Both the position numbers and the translations under genes were made by a program. The notes below the pieces were generated by a model. It did not search any database. It worked only from the letters and a program-made list of their open reading frames with translations, and was not told where the DNA came from. Below, piece by piece: positions 23,953 to 34,600 of a stretch of DNA of 44,654 nt. Positions within the stretch are counted from its first letter, which is position 1. Every line of letters starts with the position of its first letter. Source of the stretch: an uncultured Bacteroidales bacterium (GTDB lineage: Bacteria > Bacteroidota > Bacteroidia > Bacteroidales > Paludibacteraceae); assembly GCA_900316995.1 (NCBI GenBank), contig ONEZ01000020.1:1-44654 (forward strand), read 5' to 3'.

Positions 23953-24570
23953 ATGTTGCAGTTCATATCACATTACACAGAGAAGTACACCTATCTTGAC
24001 TCAGTGAAGATGGCGCTTGAAGGCGGCTGCAAGTGGGTTCAGTTGCGCATTAAGGATGCCACCGATGCTGAGGTGCTGCCCATCGCTGTGGAGGCACAGA
24101 AACTTTGCCGTGAGGCAGGCGCCACCTTCATAATAGATGACCGCGTGGAGCTTGTTAAGCAGATAGGCGCAGACGGTGTTCACCTTGGCCTCGGCGATAT
24201 GCCCATTACTGAGGCTCGCAAGATACTTGGTGAAAAGTTTATCATCGGCGGCACGGCAAACACCTTTGAGAACGTGAAGGCTCATTGCCAGGCGTCAGCC
24301 AATTACGTGGGGTGCGGACCGTTCCGTTTCACCACCACCAAGAAAAAACTGTCGCCGGTGCTGGGGCTTGAAGGCTACCGTAGCATAGTGGCTAAGATGC
24401 GTGAAGAGAACATTAACATCCCAATAGTGGCTATAGGCGGCATCACTGCTGCCGACATCGCCCCCATAATGCAGACCGGCGTCACTGGCATCGCCCTTAG
24501 CGGCACCGTTCTCCGCGCAGCGGATCCGGTTGGTGAAATGAAGCGAATACTTAAACTAATAAATAGTTAA
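23953..24570 (+). CDS. thiE: Thiamine-phosphate synthase
   Basis: 205 aa from the ATG at 23953; an upstream start at 23935 would overlap thiS. It shows the TIM-barrel ThiE blocks VQLRIKD, FIIDDRVEL, GADGVHLGLGDMP, GGTANTFENV, YVGCGPFRFTTTKK, IVAIGGITA and GIALSGTVLRA. It couples HMP-pyrophosphate with thiazole phosphate. It follows thiS by 5 bp. Confidence 0.93.
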   Translation: MLQFISHYTEKYTYLDSVKMALEGGCKWVQLRIKDATDAEVLPIAVEAQKLCREAGATFIIDDRVELVKQIGADGVHLGLGDMPITEARKILGEKFIIGGTANTFENVKAHCQASANYVGCGPFRFTTTKKKLSPVLGLEGYRSIVAKMREENINIPIVAIGGITAADIAPIMQTGVTGIALSGTVLRAADPVGEMKRILKLINS

Positions 24571-24711
24571 ATGGAATATCTGTTACAACGTAAGACTCAG
24601 CCCCTCTGTGAGGGGGCTTCGGCCCTCCCATACGGGTCTGTGACCCTATGGGCCCCTCCCGCTATACGTCTCCGCGGGTGGAGACGCTTACTTTTGCAAC
24701 AGATATTCCAT
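24571..24711. repeat. 141 bp multi-hairpin element with terminal inverted repeats
   Basis: Starting at the base after the thiE stop, ATGGAATATCTGTTACAA (24571-24588) matches the reverse complement of the element's end (to 24711) with one mismatch; the match weakens further in. Inside are three more hairpins: GCCCCTC/GAGGGGGC, a nested GGGTC/GACCC within GGCCC-CCATA/TATGG-GCC, and CGTCTCC/GGAGACG. The GC-rich interior contrasts with the AT-rich spacers. As RNA it would fold into a three-armed structure closed by the end stem. No ORF. It may be a small non-autonomous mobile element or an intercistronic stability or attenuation element. Confidence 0.75.
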
Positions 24712-24766
24712 TAACTCTCAATTCTCAACTTTCAACTTTCAATTATCAATTTTCAACTAAAAAAAT
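24712..24766. repeat. TCAATTN/TCAACTT heptamers before thiG
   Basis: A run of heptamers (TCAATTC, TCAACTT, TCAACTT, TCAATTA, TCAATTT, TCAACTA) leads to a short A-run and the thiG ATG. Confidence 0.8.
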
Positions 24767-25543
24767 ATGAGTAGCAAATTAGTAATCGCTGGAAGGGAGT
24801 TTAACTCCCGTTTATTTCTTGGAACAGGAAAGTTCAGCAACAACAAACTTATGGCTGATGCCATTAAAGCTTCTGGTACAGAGATGGTAACCGTTGCAAT
24901 GAAACGTGTGGAGCTTGAAGACAAAGAAGATGACCTGCTCACACATATAACACAGTTTGAAAACATACAGCTGCTGCCTAATACATCAGGTGTAAGGACA
25001 GCAGAAGAGGCCGTGTTTGCCGCCCAGATGGCACGTGAGGCGTTTGGCACAAACTGGCTCAAGCTTGAAATTCACCCAGATCCACGCTACCTGCTGCCAG
25101 ACTCAGTGGAGACACTTAAAGCCACAGAGAAGCTTGTAAAGCTTGGCTTCATAGTGCTGCCATACTGCCAGGCAGACCCTACGCTTTGCAAGCACTTGGA
25201 GGAGGCAGGAGCCGCCACCGTTATGCCGCTTGCAGCACCAATAGGCACAAACAAGGGCCTGCGCATGAGAGACTTTCTGCAGATAATAATTGACCAGGCC
25301 ACAGTGCCAGTGGTGGTGGATGCCGGTATAGGCGCACCGAGCCATGCCGCAGAGGCAATGGAACTTGGCGCAGACTGCTGCCTTGTGAACACAGCAATAG
25401 CAGTGGCAGGAGACCCTGTAGCCATGGCCGACGCATTCCGTATGGCGGTTATAGCAGGCCGTCAGGCATACGAGGCAGGACTTGGCGCAGTGTCAGACAG
25501 CGCAGAAGCCTCCAGCCCGCTAACCGCTTTCCTAAATGTTTAA
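24767..25543 (+). CDS. thiG: Thiazole synthase
   Basis: 258 aa, standard length. The Schiff-base lysine is K99 in [46 protein letters not shown] and [20 protein letters not shown] are family blocks. It condenses deoxyxylulose phosphate, ThiS thiocarboxylate and dehydroglycine (from ThiH) into the thiazole. The stop is followed at once by GGTTAATCGG-type repeats. Confidence 0.95.
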   Translation: MSSKLVIAGREFNSRLFLGTGKFSNNKLMADAIKASGTEMVTVAMKRVELEDKEDDLLTHITQFENIQLLPNTSGVRTAEEAVFAAQMAREAFGTNWLKLEIHPDPRYLLPDSVETLKATEKLVKLGFIVLPYCQADPTLCKHLEEAGAATVMPLAAPIGTNKGLRMRDFLQIIIDQATVPVVVDAGIGAPSHAAEAMELGADCCLVNTAIAVAGDPVAMADAFRMAVIAGRQAYEAGLGAVSDSAEASSPLTAFLNV

Positions 25544-25641
25544 TCGGACAATCGGTTAATCGGTGAATCGAAATAATCGATTAACCGGTTATTCCCTAAC
25601 GGTCATCAGTACGTCACCGCATCACCGATTCACCTAAATAA
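25544..25641. repeat. ATCGGTTAATCGGTGAATCG repeats before thiC
   Basis: The 98 bp spacer contains tandem and inverted variants of ATCGGTTA/GGTGAATCG on both strands (for example CACCGATTCACC near its end). It belongs to the same family as the gcvT-gcvH spacer. No promoter box was identified. Confidence 0.75.
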
Positions 25642-27344
<1,703 letters not shown>

Positions 27345-27345
<1 letters not shown>

Positions 27346-28145
27346 TGGAACTCACACAGCAGCAAAAACTGAGGTATAACCGCCATCTGATACTTGACGG
27401 TTTTGGGCGTGAGGGGCAGGAGAGGCTTCTTGGCTCCAAGGTGCTTATTGTGGGGGCGGGAGGCTTGGGCTCTCCTGTGGCGCTCTATCTTGCAGCCGCA
27501 GGTGTGGGCACTATTGGTATCGCTGACGGCGATGTGGTGAGCATCTCAAACCTTCAGCGTCAGGTTATACACACCACAGAAGATATAGGCAAGCCAAAGG
27601 TGGCATCGGCGGCATGTAAAATTAAGGCTATGAACCCCGATGTAAAGGTGGTGGAGCATGAGATTTTCCTTTCAGAGGATAATGCCTTAGACCTTATTGC
27701 CCCGTATGATTTTATTGTTGACGGCACTGATAATTTCTCTGCCAAATACCTTATAAACGACGCCTGTGTAATGCTGGGCAAACCGTTCTGCATGGGCGGC
27801 ATCAACCGTTATTCAGGGCAGCTTATGACACACGTAAAAGGCTCAGCCTGCTATAGGTGCATGTTCCCGGAGCCGCCGTCAGAGTTTGAGGTTGAGACCT
27901 GTGCCACAGTGGGCGTGCTTGGCTCTATAGCCGGAATGTCAGGCGCCGTTCAAGCCACTGAGTGCATAAAGTACCTGACCGGTGTTGGAAAGCTGCTCAC
28001 AGACACGTTACTAACTTTTGACGCTCTCACTATGCAGTGGAGCCGTTTTGAATTTAAGAAAAACAACCGATGCGCACTTTGCGGAGTGAATCCCTCTATA
28101 ACCGCTCTGAAAGAGTACGCATTTCAACCATGTAAAAGCAAATAG
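27345..28145 (+). CDS. thiF: ThiS adenylyltransferase (HesA/MoeB/ThiF family)
   Basis: 266 aa. The nucleotide-binding motif is VLIVGAGGLGSPVALYLAAAG with ISNLQRQVIH. The structural zinc is held by CYRC and CALC. CATVGVLGSIAGMSG carries the family cysteine. It adenylates the ThiS C-terminus. MoeB members look alike, but the location between thiC and thiH decides the role. It overlaps thiC by one base; thiH follows 2 bp later. Confidence 0.92.
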
Positions 28146-28147
28146 AG

Positions 28148-29272
28148 ATGTTTACAGATGAATTGGATAAGATAAGCTGGCAGGAGACCACTGAGCGTAT
28201 AGCCTCCATGACTGACGCCGATGTGCGCCGTGCCTTGTCAAAAAAGAGTTGTGATGTAAATGACTTTATGGCTCTGCTGTCGCCAGCCGCCGAGCCTTAC
28301 CTTGAGGTAATGGCACGCCTCTCACGCAAATACACAGAGGAGCGTTTTGGTAGAACCATATCTATGTTCATACCCCTTTACATTACCAACGCTTGCACAA
28401 ACTCATGCGTGTATTGCGGCTTTCACAGAGAGAACCCAATGGCCCGAACCATTCTAACTCCGGAGCAGATAGAAAACGAGTATAAGGCCATAAAGAAACT
28501 GTCGCCGTTTGAGAATATTCTGCTTGTAACAGGCGAGCATCCTGCAAAGGCGGGCGTAAAATACCTTGCCACTGCCATAGATATTGCCAAAAAGTACTTT
28601 TCAAATATCAAGATAGAGGTTATGCCGCTGAAAGCAGAAGAGTATGAAGAACTCACGCATCACGGACTTAACGGGGTTATCTGTTTTCAGGAAACCTATA
28701 ACCGTGAGCACTATAATCTTTACCATCCTCACGGCATGAAGAGCAAGTTTGACTGGCGATGCAACGGATTTGACCGCATGGGGCAGGCTGGAGTCCACTC
28801 CATAGGCATGGGTGTTCTTATTGGTCTTGAAAAGGAGTGGCGCACCGATGTAACCATGATGGCTTACCATCTGCGCTACCTGCAGAAGCACTACTGGCGC
28901 ACCAAATATTCAGTGAACTTTCCGCGTATGCGTCCGGCTCAGAATGAAGGCTTCCAGCCAAACTGCTTTATGACTGACCGAGAGCTGGCTCAGGCTACAT
29001 TTGCCATGCGTATTTTTGACCACGATGTTGACATTTCATATTCAACACGTGAGCCAGCATATATTCGTGACAATATGTGCACGCTTGGTGTAACCACCAT
29101 GTCGGCGGAGAGTAAGGTGAACCCAGGCGGCTACTACACCTATCCGCAGGCGCTGGAGCAGTTTACCGTGAGTGACGAGCGCAAGGCAGTTGACATTGAC
29201 CGCCGCCTGCGTGAGCTTGGCCGTGAGCCGGTTTGGAAAGATTGGGACGCTTCGTTTGACTTGATTAGTTGA
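28148..29272 (+). CDS. thiH: 2-iminoacetate synthase (tyrosine lyase)
   Basis: 374 aa. The radical-SAM cluster is CTNSCVYC (C83, C87, C90). LVTGEHPAKAGV and CFQETYNREHYNLYHPHG are ThiH blocks. It splits tyrosine into p-cresol and dehydroglycine for ThiG. Use of ThiH rather than the oxygen-dependent ThiO suggests an anaerobic host. Its stop is followed directly by a TTGACAGTTGA heptamer. Confidence 0.94.
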   Translation: MFTDELDKISWQETTERIASMTDADVRRALSKKSCDVNDFMALLSPAAEPYLEVMARLSRKYTEERFGRTISMFIPLYITNACTNSCVYCGFHRENPMARTILTPEQIENEYKAIKKLSPFENILLVTGEHPAKAGVKYLATAIDIAKKYFSNIKIEVMPLKAEEYEELTHHGLNGVICFQETYNREHYNLYHPHGMKSKFDWRCNGFDRMGQAGVHSIGMGVLIGLEKEWRTDVTMMAYHLRYLQKHYWRTKYSVNFPRMRPAQNEGFQPNCFMTDRELAQATFAMRIFDHDVDISYSTREPAYIRDNMCTLGVTTMSAESKVNPGGYYTYPQALEQFTVSDERKAVDIDRRLRELGREPVWKDWDASFDLIS

Positions 29273-29495
29273 CAGTTGAATTACGCAGCAAGCGAGAGCA
29301 AAAGTGAAACTTGTTTCAGTTATGCCGAGCGCAGCAAGTAATCATGGAATTACGAAGTAATTACATAAAGTTGACAGTTAACGTCATTTTGAACGGAACG
29401 CCTGTGAAGTGAAAACGAGTTGGTGACCAACGGGGACAATCTCAAGATGATTATGAGATGCTTCGTTTCGTTACACTACACTCAGCATGACGAGT
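29273..29495. repeat. Composite repeat-filled spacer between thiH and the TenI-like gene
   Basis: Three repeat types adjoin. GTTGACAGTTGA heptamers lie at both 29267-29280 and about 29371-29380. A block at 29281-29340 (GAAACTTGTTT, TTATGCCGAGCGCAGC) is related to 6711-6770. A block at about 29383-29495 opens with ACGTCATTTTGAACGG and ends with GATTATGAGATGCTTCG and CTCAGCATGACGA, related to the palindrome at 3643-3736. No promoter of the usual type was found. Confidence 0.75.
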
Positions 29496-29501
29496 GGCAT
29501 T

Positions 29502-30038
29502 ATGATAATTGTGATAACAAAACCAGACTTTTTTGAGGGTGAGGTGGAGCAGTGTATTGCTCTGCTTGGGAGCGGCCGTGCTGATGTGATTCATATCCGC
29601 AAGCCTGGGGCGTCAGAGAGTGAGGTGAAGCAGCTGATATGCGCCCTGCCCAAGGAACTCTACAGCCGCTTGGTGCTGCATGACCACCATCATTTGGCAC
29701 TAAAGTACGGGCTGCGAGGCATACACCTTAATAGTCGCAATCCTGAGAGGCTGCAAGGTTTTGACGGTACTGTGAGCGTGTCATGCCATTCCATTGCAGA
29801 ATTGGCTGAGCGCAAGCGTGAGAAGTTTGATTACCTTAGCCTTAGCCCTATATTTGACAGCATATCCAAAGTGGGGTATAAGGCGGCATTTACGTCAGAA
29901 GAGTTAGAAGACGCTCGCTCTAAAGGGATTATTGACAGCCGTGTGATGGCGCTTGGCGGTGTTACATTCAATAGAGTTAAAGAAGTTTTAGAAATGGGCT
30001 TTGGTGGAGCCATGATTTTAGGAGACGCATGGAAATAG
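29502..30038 (+). CDS. ThiE/TenI-like protein
   Basis: 178 aa from the ATG at 29502. An in-frame ATG at 29487 lies inside the dispersed repeat and was rejected. TIM-barrel features of the ThiE/TenI family: IIVITKPDFFEGE, IHIRKPGASESEV, LVLHDHHHLALKYGLRGIHL, DYLSLSPIFDSISK and VMALGGVTFNRV. It is divergent from the ThiE at 23953. It could be a second thiamine-phosphate synthase, or a TenI-type thiazole tautomerase, which would act right after ThiG. It overlaps thiD by 10 bp. Confidence 0.8.
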   Translation: MIIVITKPDFFEGEVEQCIALLGSGRADVIHIRKPGASESEVKQLICALPKELYSRLVLHDHHHLALKYGLRGIHLNSRNPERLQGFDGTVSVSCHSIAELAERKREKFDYLSLSPIFDSISKVGYKAAFTSEELEDARSKGIIDSRVMALGGVTFNRVKEVLEMGFGGAMILGDAWK

Positions 30039-30826
30039 TTCTTAGTATAGCTGGCAGCGACCCGTCTGGCGGGGCTGGCATTCAGCAAGATATAAAGGTA
30101 ATATCCGCTCTTGGCGGCTACGCATCGGCGGTAATAACTGCGCTCACAGTTCAGAACACTATGGGCGTTCAGAGTGTTACGGCGGTTGAGCCTTCAGTAG
30201 TGGAGGCGCAGATTCACGCTGTACTCATAGACCTCGATGTCAGGGCTGTCAAGATAGGGCAGATTCCTAACATCGGGGTGGCAAAAGCTATTGTATCAGA
30301 ACTTATGTATCTGCGTTCAGAGGCGGGGCGGAGCGTGCCGGTAATTTATGACCCTATAATGATGTCAAGCAGCGGTCACCAGTTCATGGACTCTGAATGT
30401 GTGGCGTATGTGGCTGAAAACCTTTTCCCGCTCTGCACTTTAGTAACCCCTAATCTGCCTGAGGCTGAGATGCTTGCTGGTACTGAACTCACTGATGTTT
30501 TTACAATTAAAAGTGCTGGGACTGAACTTGTTAAGAAGTACGGTACAGCATTCCTTATTAAAGGAGGTCACGCCTCTGGCTCTGAAATGACCGACACTCT
30601 TTTCACCTCTGAGGGCGGCACGTTCCGTTTCACATTCCAGAAGGTGGAGAGCAGCAATCTGCACGGCACCGGCTGCACCCTCTCATCAGCCATAGCCACC
30701 TACATGGCCCAAGGCTGTTCACTCCCGCAATCCACAGGCATGGCAAAACGCTTTGTCTATAACGCCATAACCCGAAGCGTTAATCTAAACATAGGCCACG
30801 GCCACGGTCCACTGCAGGTGTTTTAA
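30029..30826 (+). CDS. thiD: Hydroxymethylpyrimidine / phosphomethylpyrimidine kinase
   Basis: 265 aa ribokinase-fold kinase. SIAGSDPSGGAGIQQDIKVI (N-terminal substrate and anion loop), ALTVQNT, VKIGQIPN, YDPIMMSSSGH, TPNLPEAEML and the ATP-site HGTGCTLSSAIA are all present. It phosphorylates HMP and HMP-P to the pyrophosphate used by ThiE. Last gene of the operon. Its stop meets a convergent gene end to end. Confidence 0.95.
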   Translation: MEIVLSIAGSDPSGGAGIQQDIKVISALGGYASAVITALTVQNTMGVQSVTAVEPSVVEAQIHAVLIDLDVRAVKIGQIPNIGVAKAIVSELMYLRSEAGRSVPVIYDPIMMSSSGHQFMDSECVAYVAENLFPLCTLVTPNLPEAEMLAGTELTDVFTIKSAGTELVKKYGTAFLIKGGHASGSEMTDTLFTSEGGTFRFTFQKVESSNLHGTGCTLSSAIATYMAQGCSLPQSTGMAKRFVYNAITRSVNLNIGHGHGPLQVF

Positions 30827-31224
30827 TTTGCCAGTGGCTGGCTTTTGCTGTAGCAGGTGCCGGTGAAGGTGGCTATGAGTTCGCCTCTCTGATTGGTGAT
30901 GCGTACTATGCTGTAGGGAAGTTTGGGGTGTGATGACGCCATTTCTGCACGTGCGGTCAGCACATCGCCTAAATGCGCACCCTTGTGATATGTTATGTTG
31001 CAGCTTATGGCAAATGTAAGCTTCCCCGATGTGTTGCTTACTGCTGCCAGGGCAAAGTCTGCAAGCAGAAACATGGCGGCTCCGTGGCACACACCGCCGG
31101 CATTGAGATGACGTTGCTCCACAGTCATCTCAGTTACGGCGTATTCTGGTGTTATTTCCACTAATCTTACACCCTCATTCAGGGCCATCTTGTCTCCGCT
31201 CGTGAGAAATTCTTTCAGGTTCAT
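30823..31224 (-). CDS. PaaI-like hotdog-fold thioesterase
   Basis: 133 aa. It shows hotdog features EQRHLNAGGVCHGAAMFLLADFALAAV (the HG-G motif with the long central helix) and a following NITYHKGAHLGDVLTARAE strand pair. Family members hydrolyse acyl- or aryl-CoA thioesters. It overlaps thiD tail to tail by a few bases. Its start overlaps the small membrane protein upstream as ATGA, so the two are coupled. Substrate unknown. Confidence 0.85.
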   Translation of the reverse strand: MNLKEFLTSGDKMALNEGVRLVEITPEYAVTEMTVEQRHLNAGGVCHGAAMFLLADFALAAVSNTSGKLTFAISCNITYHKGAHLGDVLTARAEMASSHPKLPYSIVRITNQRGELIATFTGTCYSKSQPLAN

Positions 31225-31412
31225 TGTTTGGCTTTTTTGTTCTGATAGAACTCCACTAATACCAGTATTACTGCAATAAGCAGAATTATAGCTGTGAAAC
31301 CAAACAGGTAGCCGGAAATTTCAGGCAGGCTTGTTTGAATGCCGCCTGCTATACATGAAATTACAAAATCAAGAAGGATAAGAATGTTCTTACAAAAATT
31401 TAGTTTGCTCAT
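31221..31412 (-). CDS. Small two-helix membrane protein
   Basis: 63 aa with two hydrophobic segments (about 8-27 and 33-54) and a basic tail (QNKKAKQ). Translationally coupled (4 nt overlap) to the thioesterase gene. A minus-strand TATATTTG box (31436-31443) lies 24 bp before the start. Family not recognised; annotation rests on coupling and composition. Confidence 0.6.
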   Translation of the reverse strand: MSKLNFCKNILILLDFVISCIAGGIQTSLPEISGYLFGFTAIILLIAVILVLVEFYQNKKAKQ

Positions 31413-31494
31413 AATTTGTATTTTTTTTATTGCTGCAAATATATGAATTTATAATTATGTGCAGTATGCACCTTTATTAAATGTGCTTATAATT

Positions 31495-31560
31495 AACATT
31501 TTGTTACATTTGTGTAATAAAAGTGTTAAAAATATTAACGATAATTTTACATTTAACTTT
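31495..31560 (+). promoter_or_regulatory. Array upstream element, copy 1 (before RHS1)
   Basis: AACATTTTGTTACATTTGTG, then TAATAAAAGTGTTAAAAATAT and a run reaching TTTTACATTTAAC. The TGTTACA...TGTAATA...TGTTAAAATAT theme recurs at 37008, 37178, 43601 and 44314, always just ahead of a gene or gene remnant of the array. This copy lacks the later ACATTTGTTAAC...GTGTTAATAAATGTGAA half. The rest of the gap to 31617 is AT-rich without a clear -7 box. Confidence 0.65.
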
Positions 31561-31617
31561 TTATTTTTTTAACGGGCGCTTACAATGGATACTTTTAGGG
31601 AAACAAAAAAAAATTAT

Positions 31618-34600
31618 ATGAAGTTTAAGTGTTTTTCAATTTTAATCAGTGCTCTGTTTTCTTGTTCATATTTATATGCAGCAGGGAACTTTGCAGTAGG
31701 CACTCTTCCGGGAGAGTTTAAGGTGAGCCCCACAGGAGCCGCCACGTATGAGATACCCATAGAGTGCCCTACGGGCGTAGGCGGGCTAAAGCCTGAGCTT
31801 AAGTTTGTGTATAACAGCCAGATGACCACAGACGGCCTTATGGGGTGCGGCTGGACCATAGGCGGTCTGTCCGCAATAGCCAGAACGTTCAAGAGCGTGG
31901 AATATGACGGCAGCACTTCCGGCGTGGAATACACTTTGGATGACGCCTTGACGCTTGACGGCATGCGTCTCATAAAGGTCGGTGCATCAGCAGACCACAC
32001 GGAGTTCCGCATGGAGCATGACATCTACACCCGCATAGAGGGCTACGAGCCGCAGCCGCAGGGTTTCAGGTACTTCAAGGTCTATACCAAAGACGGCCGC
32101 ACCCTCACATTCGGGAAGGCGGAGGGCGACGGCGGCGGCATAGCGTGGCCTCTTACAGAGATATGCGACGCCAACGGTAACTACATAACCATAGACGGCA
32201 TAACCTCGTACGGCGGAGACATGAACGGCGGCATAGGCTGGGTGAGGTACGGCAAGAACAAGAGCGGAGCGGGGTATGAGATAGTGATGGAGTTTGAGTT
32301 TGAGAGCACCCCCAACGCCAGCACCTTATACATAAGCGGCAAGTCGATAGACCGTTGGGCGCGTCTGAGCCGCGTGCGAATCCTCGGCAACGGCTTTGTC
32401 TCCACGGGAGAGTACAAGCTCCGCTACAAAGACGGCATCCTGCTATCAGACCGCAGCCGTCTTGAGAGCATAAGCTACAGCCGCGACGGAGTCAAACTGA
32501 ACTCCACCAACTTCACATGGCTTGATAGCCATTACGGGATAAAGAACATAAAAACCCCTGACAAAAACTCAGAATCCAAGTGGAAGAGGATCAAGGGTCT
32601 CTCCTACGGCGACTACACAGGCGACGGTGTTACAGACCGTGCGATGATTTTAGACGACGAAGTAATAATAGGCAGAGGGGTAAACGGTCCGGCTGATTAT
32701 GACAAAAACGTGGAGGGTGTTAGCAGCCTGATGCTGTATGACATAGACCATGACGGGGTGTCGGAGGTTGTAATGGGTGTCAAGTCAGGGGACAGGATAG
32801 ACCACATAGTGGGGAAGTGGGACAAGAGCACTTCAAGTTTTGTATGGAAGAGCCTTGATGAGTACAATGGCGGCAGGAGCACCCGCACAAATCTAAACGA
32901 ACCAATTCCCATACTTGCTCCCGCAAACATCCCTTACACAGAGCTGGCCGGCGACTTCTACGGCGACGGCACACTGCAGTTTGTTCCTGCACGCAGCGGG
33001 AAAGTGGAATACCTTTTTCCGTTGATACTAAAAATAGGAGGTGACAATGACAACGCCTACAGGACCGTATCCCACAAAGCCAGCGGCAATTTTCCCGACA
33101 CACGCAACCTTCCTCAGGAGGAGAGCCAGGTGTACAGTGTGAACGTCAACGGTAACAACAAGTCAGACCTCATGTTCGTAAGCAAAGGCGGAGACATAAG
33201 TTTTTATGAGGAGAAGAACGGCGTGTTCACGGAGATAATGCACAATGACCTCAAGGTGTCAAAAAAAGATGCTGTATATCCGTGTGACATCAACGGCGAC
33301 GGCTGCACAGATCTGATGATATTGCGAAACAGCGGCAACACGTGCACCGCTGAGCTATACCTGTCAACAGGAACCGGATTTGTGCTTTCTGAAGCGGGTA
33401 GCCGTCTAAGCCTTGGCGTAGGCGCCGCCATATCGTTTGTGGATGTTAACTCAGACGGCAGGCAGGATGTGGTTACGTATGACAGCCAGAATGTCAACCT
33501 GTACGTCTCCACCGGCCGTTCCTTCAAGCAGGTGGCCACCGCCAGGAACACGACCCCGGATTTGACCTACTATCCTGTAATATCAGGTGTCAGTCCTACA
33601 AAGGGGGGCAAAAAACAGTATGTGGAGTACATGGACGGGATGCTTGAGCTCACGCCCGACAGCATATTTGACAAGGTGGTGAAGATAGAGGACGGTCTGC
33701 AAAACACCATATCACTGAGCTATGAGAATGAAGAAAACGCAGGCACCGTGGTAAAGAGCGTCAAAAAACTCAACTCTGCGGGTGTCGGTTTGACAAACGT
33801 ATATGCGTATAACGGCGCCCTGTACGGCGCCAGCCACAAGTTTGCAGGCTACAGCAGCGTCAAGAGTACTGAAGAGATGAGCGGTAAGGAGACTGTTGAG
33901 AGCTACACCCTCAAAAAGTCAGTCCTTCAGCATGACCGCACGTACGAGAGCGTAGGCGGCGTAAAAACAAAGGAGACTACATACAGCTACGATGTCGTGA
34001 ACCTTGGCGGCACCAAACTCTACTCTCTAGTTCTTGCGAAACAGACGGAGCGCAACAACACAAATAATCTTGAGCAGAGTGTCGAGTACCATAATTATGA
34101 CAGTTACGGCAATCCACAGAGGATTGTGCGACGTCATGGCGGCCAGAGCGTAGCGCATGATATATCCTATGTGTCATGCGGCCTGTTAAATGTTGTCAAG
34201 CCGTCAAACATAAAGATCACCTACAGCTACGGCGGCAGGAGTCAGGAGAAGGAGATTAAATTTTCTTATGACGAGCGCGGCAACCTCACGGAGCGCAATG
34301 CAGACGGGGCGACAGTCAGATACAGTGACTATGACGTGTTTGGCAATTACAGGACAGTAACCTACGGTTCAGGCTCTGAAGTGCGCACGGAGAAGTATGT
34401 ATATACGGAGTCAGGCAGGTACGTAAAGAACAAATACAACGTCTTAGGCGAGCGTACGGTGTACGTATGGGACGGAGTTCAAGACCAGCTGCAGTATGAG
34501 GTTGACGCCTATAAACGTTTCACATACTATTATTACAACGCCCTTGGAGAGGTCACCAGTACATTTAAGCCCGGCATCAACACTGTGAAGACGGAGAAAT

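Noticed and set aside
29487-29501. ATG five codons upstream for the TenI-like gene
   Set aside because: It lies in the dispersed repeat (CAGCATGACGA) that also occurs at 3728-3737; the family start MIIVITKPDFF is at 29502.
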